DNA of 6,836 bases, taken from an uncultured Clostridia bacterium. GTDB taxonomy: Bacteria; Bacillota; Clostridia; Oscillospirales; Ruminococcaceae. Location of the stretch: contig CANDLP010000131.1 in NCBI GenBank assembly GCA_947385505.1, positions 1-6,836 of the forward strand, read 5' to 3'. A program made the position numbers and the translations under genes. Positions 1-6,789 of the stretch are shown here, one piece after another; position 1 is the stretch's first letter; every line of letters begins with the position of its first letter. The notes below the pieces were generated by a model. That model ran no database searches and was not told the DNA's origin. It saw only the letters and a list, made by a program, of their open reading frames with translations.

Positions 1-659
1 TATCTCTTGCTTCAATGAATAAAGCGGCGGTGGACGGTGAAAGAATACTTTGCGGCGCAGGCGCTTCGCTGACCGGACTTTGTAAGCTGGCGGAAGAGAA
101 CTCTCTCAGCGGACTTGAATTTGCCTACGGTATACCCGGAAGCGCAGGCGGAGCGGTTTATATGAACGCGGGCGCCTACGGCGGCGAGATGAAGGATATT
201 ATCTCGGAATGTACTTATGTGGATACAGAAGGAAGACTAATTCCGATTACCTCTGCCGATATGGAGCTTTCCTACCGTCACAGCTTTTTTAGCGGGAAAA
301 ACTTTATTATAGCTGAAATTGAACTTACATTAAAAAAGGGAGACAGAAATGTCATTAGCAAAAAAATGCATGAACATATGAACGCCAGAAAAGAAAAACA
401 GCCCTTGGAATATTCCAGCGCGGGCAGTACCTTCAAAAGACCGGAAGGAAATTTTGCGGGAAGACTTATTGAAAACGCTGGGCTTAAGGGGTTTTCCGTC
501 GGCGGCGCTCAGGTCAGCGAAAAGCACTGCGGATTTATCGTGAATAAAGGCGGAGCAAGCTTTGATGACGTGAAATCCCTTATTGAAGCTGTCAGGGAAA
601 AGGTCGCGGAATGCTCCGGGGTTGTACTGGAGCCTGAAATTGTGGTCTGGGAGACATGA
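1..659 (+). CDS. murB: UDP-N-acetylenolpyruvoylglucosamine reductase (MurB), 5'-partial
   Basis: MurB is a cytoplasmic FAD enzyme that uses NADPH to reduce UDP-GlcNAc-enolpyruvate to UDP-MurNAc, the second committed step of peptidoglycan synthesis. The frame is open to the left edge (in-frame codons before the ATG at 15 read SLAS), so that ATG is internal; about 80-90 N-terminal residues are missing against the usual ~300. Numbering from the ATG at 15, the FAD-domain motif IPGSAGGAVYMNAGAYGG lies at about 40-57, YRHSFF (putative active-site Arg88) at 87-92, AGSTFKRP with the likely proton-donor Ser138 at 136-143, and the C-terminal LEPEIVVWE with the likely catalytic Glu206 at 205-213. These three residues correspond by motif to E. 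coli Arg159, Ser229 and Glu325. The short spacing suggests the compact type II MurB common in Gram-positives. The TGA stop at 657-659 overlaps an ATG at 656. Hand-counted GC is about 47%, typical of this contig. Identification is secure. Confidence 0.95.
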   Translation, partial: SLASMNKAAVDGERILCGAGASLTGLCKLAEENSLSGLEFAYGIPGSAGGAVYMNAGAYGGEMKDIISECTYVDTEGRLIPITSADMELSYRHSFFSGKNFIIAEIELTLKKGDRNVISKKMHEHMNARKEKQPLEYSSAGSTFKRPEGNFAGRLIENAGLKGFSVGGAQVSEKHCGFIVNKGGASFDDVKSLIEAVREKVAECSGVVLEPEIVVWET

Positions 660-709
660 TAGTTATCGGCGATAGCGCTCTCAAGAAAATCTATATGGCG
701 GATGTTTGT

Positions 710-1318
710 ATGAAAATTCTTTACGGAACTACCAATAATGCAAAATTAAAGGCTATGCGTAAGGCTTTAGAGTTTCTTGACATTAACATTATTGGTTTAA
801 ATGATATAGAAGGTGAAATTCCAAAGGTGAACGAGTGTGGCAAAACGCCGTTGGAAAATGCCGAAATTAAAGCAAAAGCATACTATAAAGCATTTAAAAT
901 ACCTGTATTTTCTTGTGACAGCGGTCTTTACTTTGATGAGCTTAAAGATGAAGAACAACCGGGCATTTTTGTAAGAAGAGTGAATGGCAGGGAATTGTCA
1001 GATGATGAAATGATTTACTACTATTCATCTTTAGCCAGGCGATACGGCGGAAAGATAACCGGTCAATACCGAAACGCTATATATTTCGTATTAGATGAAA
1101 GTCACTGTTATTCAAGTATGGATAAATCTATTGCCACAGAGCCGTTTATACTTTCAGCAGTTCCACACCCTAAAAGAGTAGATGGATTTCCGCTTGACTC
1201 TTTATCTATTGATATTGCAAGCGGTCAGTATTATTATAATCTCGATTTAAAAGATGTCAGCACTTCCGTAGATGATGGTGTAAGAGCTTTCTTTAAAGAA
1301 GTATTGTCGAAAAAATAA
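710..1318 (+). CDS. Divergent Ham1/RdgB-family non-canonical purine NTP pyrophosphatase
   Basis: Family members hydrolyse deaminated purine nucleotides (ITP, dITP, XTP) to the monophosphate plus pyrophosphate, keeping them out of DNA and RNA. With the start at 710 the product is 202 residues. The N-terminal MKILYGTTNNAK matches the family's TxNxxK triphosphate-binding motif (T8, N10, K12), and SCDSGLYFDEL at 68-78 matches the DDSGLxVDxL active-site motif, with Asp70 as the likely catalytic acid and Cys replacing the first Asp. The region after PGIFVRRVNG (84-93) departs from classical RdgB: GFPLDSLSIDI stands near the usual GFGYDPLF, and the late SHR motif is absent, so substrate specificity is uncertain. 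The frame extends upstream to ATG 656, overlapping the murB stop. I prefer 710 because family homology begins there and a GGCGGA lies 7 bases upstream; 656 would add 18 unrelated residues. GC is about 36%, some 10 points below murB, suggesting transfer. It is not part of the usual murB-rapZ cluster. Confidence 0.8.
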   Translation: MKILYGTTNNAKLKAMRKALEFLDINIIGLNDIEGEIPKVNECGKTPLENAEIKAKAYYKAFKIPVFSCDSGLYFDELKDEEQPGIFVRRVNGRELSDDEMIYYYSSLARRYGGKITGQYRNAIYFVLDESHCYSSMDKSIATEPFILSAVPHPKRVDGFPLDSLSIDIASGQYYYNLDLKDVSTSVDDGVRAFFKEVLSKK

Positions 1319-1332
1319 ATCAGGTTTAATTA

Positions 1333-1350
1333 CTTATAAATGCTTATAAG
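1333..1350. repeat. Perfect 7-bp inverted repeat (CTTATAA-ATGC-TTATAAG)
   Basis: CTTATAA at 1333-1339 and TTATAAG at 1344-1350 are exact reverse complements around the 4-base spacer ATGC. The right arm runs into AAGGAG (1348-1353), the ribosome binding site of the mini-ORF at 1358. In RNA a hairpin would tie up part of that site; as DNA it could be a small operator. There is no GC stem and no following U-run, so it is not an intrinsic terminator. The region is only about 25% GC, so chance occurrence is possible. Confidence 0.35.
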
Positions 1351-1357
1351 GAGATTT

Positions 1358-1396
1358 ATGTTCCTACAATCAAAAAATAGACATTATAAGCGGTAA
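1358..1396 (+). CDS. 12-codon mini-ORF (possible leader peptide or truncated gene start)
   Basis: The ATG at 1358 follows AAGGAG (1348-1353) with a 4-base gap and encodes MFLQSKNRHYKR before TAA at 1394-1396. The ribosome binding site is better than that of the Ham1-family gene upstream. It lies in the AT-rich gap between that gene and rapZ and ends 30 bases before the rapZ start. I do not recognise the peptide. Two readings are possible: a short translated leader, or the 5' stub of a gene that arrived with the AT-rich segment and was cut at the junction with resident DNA. The last four residues are basic, but 12 codons are too few to judge coding potential. Confidence 0.25.
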   Translation: MFLQSKNRHYKR

Positions 1397-1407
1397 AGAA
1401 CGTTGAA

Positions 1408-1418
1408 GGGAAAGGAAG
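1408..1418 (+). promoter_or_regulatory. Ribosome binding site of rapZ
   Basis: GGGAAAGGAAG ends 8 bases before the ATG at 1427. It decides the rapZ start: the frame is also open to a TTG at 1403, but that codon lies upstream of this site and would add eight residues (MKGKEVIF) not expected before the family's conserved N-terminus. Confidence 0.7.
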
Positions 1419-1426
1419 TTATATTT

Positions 1427-2290
1427 ATGGAATTCATTATAATAACAGGTCAGTCGGGTTCGGGAAAATCTCAGACAATCAACGTTCTGGAAGATTCGGG
1501 TTTTTTCTGTATAGATAATATGCCTCCGCAGCTTATACCCAAATTCGCGGAACTTTGCGGGGAAAACGGGTCGATTGAAAAAATAGCGATTGTTACCGAT
1601 ATAAGAGGCGGTTCGCTTTTTTTGGAGCTTCTGGACAATATCGGTCAGCTTAAGGATCATAATATTAACGCCAAGATTCTTTTTGTAAGCGCTGAGCATG
1701 AGGAGATCAAGCGCCGCTATAAGGAAACAAGGAGAAAACACCCGCTTCTTGATATTGCCGAAGGTGACATCGACAAGGCTATCGACGCGGAATACGATAT
1801 ACTTACCCCGATAAGACAGGCGGCGGACTATTTTATCGATACCACCCATATGACTACCAACAATTTAAGGGAAGCTGTGCGCAACCTGTTTGTGGAAAAC
1901 GTTACCGATACTCTTCTTATAAGCTGCGTAAGCTTCGGATTTATGCACGGAATACCCGCCGAATCGGATCTGGTATTTGATGTAAGGTGTATGCCCAATC
2001 CTTATCATGTTCCGGAGCTTAGAGAGTTTACGGGTCTTGATCAATGCGTTCAGGATTTTGTTATGAGCTATGAGGTATCCAGAGAGCTTCGGACAAAAAT
2101 GTTCGATATGATAGATTTTCTTTTGCCCCAGTATATTGCGGAGGGAAAAAGCCAGCTTAATATAGCGATAGGCTGTACCGGCGGACGGCACCGCAGCGTT
2201 ACTTATACCGAACAGCTTTATAAGCATTTGTCGGAAAACGGGTATAAGGTCAGGATCCTTCATAGAGATGTGAATAAAAGGAAAAAATAA
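1427..2290 (+). CDS. rapZ: RapZ/YvcJ-family P-loop nucleotide-binding regulator
   Basis: The product is a 287-residue cytoplasmic protein, a normal length for this family. The N-terminal P-loop domain opens with MEFIIITGQSGSGKS, whose Walker A motif GQSGSGKS is at 8-15, followed by the family signature GFFCIDNMPPQLIP and then VTDIRGG. The C-terminal domain carries GCTGGRHRSV at 249-258, a hallmark of the family, and ends in a basic tail (RDVNKRKK). In E. coli, RapZ is the RNase E adaptor that directs decay of the small RNA GlmZ and so sets glucosamine-6-phosphate synthase levels; in Bacillus subtilis the homologue YvcJ binds and hydrolyses nucleotides and affects competence. An RNase adaptor role is not established in Gram-positives, so the exact function here is inferred. 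Its place beside murB fits control of amino-sugar or cell-wall precursor supply. It is followed 23 bases later by the acetyltransferase gene. Confidence 0.95.
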   Translation: MEFIIITGQSGSGKSQTINVLEDSGFFCIDNMPPQLIPKFAELCGENGSIEKIAIVTDIRGGSLFLELLDNIGQLKDHNINAKILFVSAEHEEIKRRYKETRRKHPLLDIAEGDIDKAIDAEYDILTPIRQAADYFIDTTHMTTNNLREAVRNLFVENVTDTLLISCVSFGFMHGIPAESDLVFDVRCMPNPYHVPELREFTGLDQCVQDFVMSYEVSRELRTKMFDMIDFLLPQYIAEGKSQLNIAIGCTGGRHRSVTYTEQLYKHLSENGYKVRILHRDVNKRKK

Positions 2291-2313
2291 AAGCCTTTTT
2301 ATAAGGAAAACGT

Positions 2314-2847
2314 ATGTTGTTGAAGTATAAAAATTTGAAGATAAGAAATGCCTGTGAAAGTGACGCGGATCAGCTGGTTGAATGGTGGAACGATGGAAGG
2401 GTAATGGCTCACGCGGGATTTCCGAAAGGGCTTGGAACCACTGCCGAAAAGGTAGCGGAAGCGATTATAAACGATGAAGACGATACCCGCAGACGGCTGA
2501 TTATCGAATCGGACAGTAAACCGATAGGTGAAATGAGTTATTATAACAGAGGCAATAACACGGCGGAGATAGGCATAAAGATATGCGATTTTTCCATGCA
2601 GAACAAGGGACTTGGAAAAATATTGCTGAGTATGCTTATGTCCTCTTTGTTTGAAGAAATGGGATATAATAAGATTATTCTTGATACAAATCTGAAAAAT
2701 AAAAGAGCGCAGCATGTTTATGAGAAGTTGGGATTTAAAAAGCTTCGCGTCACAGAAAACGCGTGGTACGATCAGCTCGGCGAGCCGCAGTCGGCGGTAG
2801 AGTATGAAATATTTAAAGAGGATTTTATCAGTTTTTTAAAAAAATAA
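2314..2847 (+). CDS. GNAT-family N-acetyltransferase, substrate unknown
   Basis: This 177-residue protein has the full GNAT fold pattern. After an N-terminal LKIRNACESDADQLVEWWND, the core strands run through PIGEMSYY (70-77) and AEIGIKICDFS (84-94). The acetyl-CoA pyrophosphate loop is QNKGLGK at 96-102, matching Q/R-x-x-G-x-G/A. Motif B, NKRAQHVYEKLGF at 129-141, holds the conserved Tyr136 that often serves as general acid. The overall pattern resembles the RimJ/RimL-like (Acetyltransf_3) branch, whose members modify protein N-termini, amino sugars or antibiotics; the sequence does not say which. An AAGGA 6-7 bases before the ATG supports the start. It lies between rapZ and whiA, the position normally held by yvcK in Bacillota. 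The 3' end runs through a T6-A7 tract, and the stop is followed by a T7 run before whiA. Confidence 0.88.
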   Translation: MLLKYKNLKIRNACESDADQLVEWWNDGRVMAHAGFPKGLGTTAEKVAEAIINDEDDTRRRLIIESDSKPIGEMSYYNRGNNTAEIGIKICDFSMQNKGLGKILLSMLMSSLFEEMGYNKIILDTNLKNKRAQHVYEKLGFKKLRVTENAWYDQLGEPQSAVEYEIFKEDFISFLKK

Positions 2848-2865
2848 GTTTTTTTCGGTGATATT

Positions 2866-3735
2866 ATGTCTTTTACAACCGATGTTAAAAATGAACTTTG
2901 CTCCTACGGCTTATCCAAAAAGGAAGAAAAAATCGTTATGTACGGTTTTTTGTATTCCCTTAAGAAGCAAAAGGAATATTTTACCGAAAGCGAAGCGGTG
3001 GGCGAGTATTTAAGAAAGATTTCGGGAGAAAAAAAGCCGTTGATTTCTTTTGTGCAAAGGCGCGGAAAAGACGGCGCTTTGCTTAAGTTTAACGATAATA
3101 ACTTTGATTTCGGAAATTATGATATAAGCTCCGATCTTGTAAACGGACGCGATGAAAACACGGGTCTTTTTTTAAGAGGGGCTTTTTTGGCTTGCGGCAT
3201 TGCGGCAAATCCCGATAAGGAATATCATCTTGAATTTACCGTAGGCGTACAGGAAAAGGCGGAAAATATTTGCAGACTTATAAACGAAAGCGGTATGAGT
3301 ATCAAGAAAAGCTGCCGAAGGGGAAAGCATATTCTTTATACCAAGGACAGCGAGGGTATCAGCGATATACTTACCTTTATCGGCGCTATGATAAGCTCGA
3401 TGGAGATAATGAATGCGAAAATTTACAAGGGTGTTCGCAATAACGTAAACCGCGCGGTAAACTGCGAGTCAGCCAATATTGAAAAGACCGTGGCGGCAAG
3501 CCGAAAGCAGCTGGAGGACATCGAATACATTGTCAAATGTAACGGTCTTGGGATTCTCAGCGACGAGTTAAGACAAATAGCGGAAATAAGGATGGAGAAC
3601 ATAGAACTTTCCCTTACCGAAATAGGAAAACTGTCTAAACCGGAAATAAGCCGAAGCGGCGTATACCGCCGCTTAAAAAAAATAAGCGAAATAGCTGAAA
3701 AATTACGCCGTGAAAGGGGGGAAATGAGAAATTGA
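2866..3735 (+). CDS. whiA: WhiA-family DNA-binding regulator
   Basis: WhiA is a conserved Gram-positive DNA-binding protein. In Streptomyces it activates sporulation and division genes; in B. subtilis it influences cell division and chromosome segregation. The 289-residue product begins MSFTTDVKNEL, the typical WhiA N-terminus. The first domain has the LAGLIDADG endonuclease fold, with FLRGAFLACGIAANP at 102-116 in the first signature region; the family is not thought to cut DNA. RNNVNRAVNCESANIEKT at 181-198 is a WhiA-specific block. A C-terminal helix-turn-helix occupies about 238-271, including LSLTEIGKLSKPEISRSGVY. The protein is slightly shorter than the usual 300-325 residues, mostly because the N-terminal part is compact. 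Only a weak GGTGAT site precedes the ATG, 18 bases after the acetyltransferase stop, so translation may rely on coupling. Its stop overlaps the dnaE start by four bases. Confidence 0.93.
   Translation: MSFTTDVKNELCSYGLSKKEEKIVMYGFLYSLKKQKEYFTESEAVGEYLRKISGEKKPLISFVQRRGKDGALLKFNDNNFDFGNYDISSDLVNGRDENTGLFLRGAFLACGIAANPDKEYHLEFTVGVQEKAENICRLINESGMSIKKSCRRGKHILYTKDSEGISDILTFIGAMISSMEIMNAKIYKGVRNNVNRAVNCESANIEKTVAASRKQLEDIEYIVKCNGLGILSDELRQIAEIRMENIELSLTEIGKLSKPEISRSGVYRRLKKISEIAEKLRRERGEMRN
3713..3722 (+). promoter_or_regulatory. Ribosome binding site for the TTG start of dnaE
   Basis: AAAGGGGGGA lies within the last whiA codons and ends about 9 bases before the TTG at 3732. It supports the non-ATG start of dnaE; the nearby ATG at 3724 is in the whiA frame, not the dnaE frame. 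Confidence 0.6.
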
Positions 3736-6700
3736 CGGATTTTGTACACCTTCACGTCCATACCGAATACAGCCTGCTTGACGGAGCCTGCCGTATAAAA
3801 GCTCTGACGGAGAGACTGAGGGAGCTTGGACAAACTGCTTGCGCCATAACCGATCACGGGGTGATGTACGGGTGTATAGATTTTTACCGTACTTTAAAAG
3901 ACGCGGGAATAAAGCCTATACTGGGCTGCGAGGTATACGTGGCGCCCCGCACGAGATTGGACAAGGACGGTAAGCTTGATACCTCCCCATATCATCTTAT
4001 CTTGTTGTGCGAAAATAATACAGGATACCGAAATCTTGTTAAATTGGTATCCGATGCCGCGGTAAACGGATTTTACAATAAGCCTCGATGTGACAGGGAA
4101 ACGCTGAAAAAATATCACGAGGGGCTTATTTGTTTGTCCGCCTGCCTTTCGGGGGAAGTGCCGCGAAAGCTGCTTGCGGGAGATTATGAGGCGGCGAAGC
4201 AAGCGGCTTTGGACTACCGTGATATATTCGGCGAAAATAATTATTTTATTGAAATACAGGATCACGGCTTAAGCGGTCAGAAAAAAATAAATCCTTTTTT
4301 GCAGCGGCTTTCAAGGGATACGGGAATCCCCCTTGCGGCTACCAACGACGCTCACTATCTTACGGAAGAAAGCAGCGAGATACAGAGAGTTCTTACTGCA
4401 ATCTCCACCAATACCACCATAAACGAAAAAAATCCTCTTAATTTCAACACGAAGGAGCTTTATATCAAATCAGGGGATCAGATGGCGGAGCTGTTTGATG
4501 AAGAGGCGATAAAAAACACAGTTAAAATAGCCGAGCGCTGTAATGTTGAAATAGAGTTCGGGGTTACAAAGCTCCCAAAATATACCGCCGAAGGGGTAAG
4601 CGACAATACGGAGTATTTTAAAAAATCGGTGTGGAGCGGTTTAAAGGAGCGGTATGGCGATAAGGTACCGAGCGAGGCGGTGGAAAGAGCAAAATATGAA
4701 TTGGACATAATCATAAAAATGGGTTATGTTGATTATTATCTGATTGTAGCCGATTTTATTGCCTTCGCCAGAAGCAGGGGAATCCCGGTGGGCCCCGGAA
4801 GAGGTTCGGGAGTCGGAAGCATTTGCGCTTATGCCATGAAGATCACCGCCATTGATCCTCTTAGATTCAATCTGCTTTTTGAACGTTTTCTTAATCCTGA
4901 AAGAGTCACAATGCCTGATTTTGACGTAGATTTTTGTTATGTGCGAAGGCAGGAGGTTATAGATTATGTTGCCCGAAAGTACGGCGACGATCATGTCGCT
5001 CAGATAATCACTTTCGGTACTTTGGCGGCAAAGGCGGCTATCCGCGATGCGGGAAGAGCTATGGGAATGCCATATGCTAAGGTGGACAGCGTGGCTAAAA
5101 TGATCCCTTTCAGCCTTAATCCGTCCATAGAACGCTCGCTAAAGGAAGAAAAACCTTTGGCGGAGGCGGTGGAGAAGGATCCCGAAATAAAAAAGCTTAT
5201 AGATACCGCCATAAAGCTTGAAGGAATGCCCCGACACGCTTCTATGCACGCCGCGGGAATAGTTATCGCCAGAGAAGCGGTGACCGAATACGTTCCCGTT
5301 CAAAGATCGGACAGCTGTATAGTTACTCAGTATCCCATGGGTACGTTGGAACAGCTTGGGCTGTTGAAAATGGATTTTTTGGGTTTAAGATATCTTACGA
5401 TCGTACACGACTGTGTTGAATCGGTAAAGAAAAATGCTCCCGAATTTGACCTTGAAAAAATATCACAGGAGGATAAAGAGGTATTCGGTATGCTGACATC
5501 CGGCAGAACGGCGGGAGTGTTTCAATTTGAAAGCGCGGGAATGACTTCGGTGCTGTCAAGATTAAAGCCCGTTTCCATAGAAGATCTTACCGCTGTTATT
5601 TCCCTTTACCGTCCCGGACCTATGTCGTCTATATCGGCCTATATTGAAAACAGACATAACCCCGAAAAGGTAACTTACCGTCATCCGCTTTTAAAGGATA
5701 TTCTTGACGTAACCTACGGATGTATAGTATATCAGGAGCAGGTAATGCAGATTTGCCGCGTGGTGGGCGGATATTCCTATGGAAGGGCCGATCTTGTAAG
5801 GCGTGCTATGGCTAAAAAGAAAAAGGATATTATGGAGAAAGAACGGAGCGCCTTTATCTACGGCACGGAAACCAACTGCGGGGCGGTAAACAACGGCGTT
5901 TCGGAGGAAATCGCCAACGAGATATTTGACGAGATGGTGTCCTTTGCTTCCTATGCCTTCAACAAGAGTCATGCGGCTGCCTATGCGTTGCTGGCATACC
6001 AGACCGCCTATCTGCGCTGTCATCATTATAAGGAATATATGATAGCTTTAATGACCAGCGTTATGGATTCGGCGGGAAAGCTTAACGAATATATCACCGA
6101 TCTTGAAAAAAATCGGGTCACACTCCTTCCGCCGGATGTTAACAGCAGTTACGCAGATTTTTCTATAGAGGGAGGCAGCGTAAGGTACGGGCTTCTCGCT
6201 GTCAAGAACCTTGGCCGAGGAGCAATAAATGCAATTGTCAATGAAAGAGAAAACGGGAAATATAAAAATCTTTTCGATTTTTGTTCAAGGCTGATAGGCT
6301 TTGAACTTAACAAAAGAGCGGTTGAGGCTCTTATAAAATCGGGCGCATTGGACAGTCTCGGTCACAACCGCCGTTCCATGTTTATGTGCTTTGAAAATAT
6401 ACTGACAAGGCTTTCGTCAAACCGAAGCGTAAATGTGGACGGACAGATAGATATGTTTTCCCAAAGCGGCGACAATGAGACCAATATGGAATTTGAAATG
6501 CCGAAGGTTGCGGAATACAGTCTGAGTCAGCTTTTACAAATGGAAAAAGAAAGCGCGGGATTTTATATTACCGGACACCCGGTGGACAAGTACGACGGAT
6601 TAAGAAAAAGACTGGGCTGTAAAAATATTTACAGTATTATCACTTATGCCAAAGAGGGGCAAAACGGATTTAAGGACGGGCAAAAACAGCCGTTGGTTGC

Positions 6701-6789
6701 AATGCTCGTTTCCAAAAGACAGCATACCCAGAAAAACGGAAAATCGATGTGCTTTGCGGAATTTGAGGACAGGAGCGGTATAATTGAGG
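3732..6789 (+). CDS. dnaE: DNA polymerase III subunit alpha (DnaE), 3'-truncated by adapter
   Basis: This is the catalytic subunit of a C-family replicative polymerase; in Bacillota DnaE usually extends RNA primers alongside PolC. TTG is the start: it gives the conserved MTDFVHLHVHTEYSLLDG terminus and overlaps the whiA stop as TTGA. The PHP domain (about 1-215) retains likely metal ligands H8, H10, D17, H42, E67, C138, D206 and H208. The polymerase domain has GPGRGSGVGS (354-363), PDFDVDF (395-401) with catalytic D398 and D400, the third acid D548 in KMDFLGL, RPGPM (627-631) and FNKSH (743-747). A helix-hairpin-helix region follows at about 824-880. The OB fold starts near 986 and breaks off at residue 1019; about 1150-1180 residues is usual, so the rest of the OB fold and the C-terminal tail are missing. 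The frame runs on to a stop at 6810-6812, but its last residues (EIGRAHV) are translated sequencing adapter. No intein or frameshift is seen before the break. Confidence 0.96.

Noticed and set aside
1304..1340. Promoter with TTGTCG (-35) and TATAAA (-10) upstream of rapZ
   Set aside because: The spacing is about 25 bases rather than 16-18, and TATAAA-like sequences are expected by chance in this AT-rich gap.
1370..1849. 159-codon - strand frame across the rapZ 5' end
   Set aside because: It is antisense to the clearly conserved rapZ, has no recognisable family and no convincing ribosome site.
2294..2306. CCTT...AAGG dyad before the acetyltransferase gene
   Set aside because: A 4-bp stem is too short to call a terminator or switch; the AAGG simply belongs to the ribosome binding site.
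2838..2855. A7-TAAG-T7 hairpin at the acetyltransferase stop, as a terminator
   Set aside because: The stem is only A-U pairs, with no GC stem to pause polymerase, and whiA begins 10 bases later.
2866..3735. LAGLIDADG-like protein as a homing endonuclease or mobile intron
   Set aside because: The domain order and HTH C-terminus are those of WhiA, a resident regulator in this gene cluster; there is no intron or intein context.
3423..3857. 144-codon - strand frame across the whiA/dnaE junction
   Set aside because: It is a shadow of two well-supported + strand genes with strong motif conservation in their own frames.
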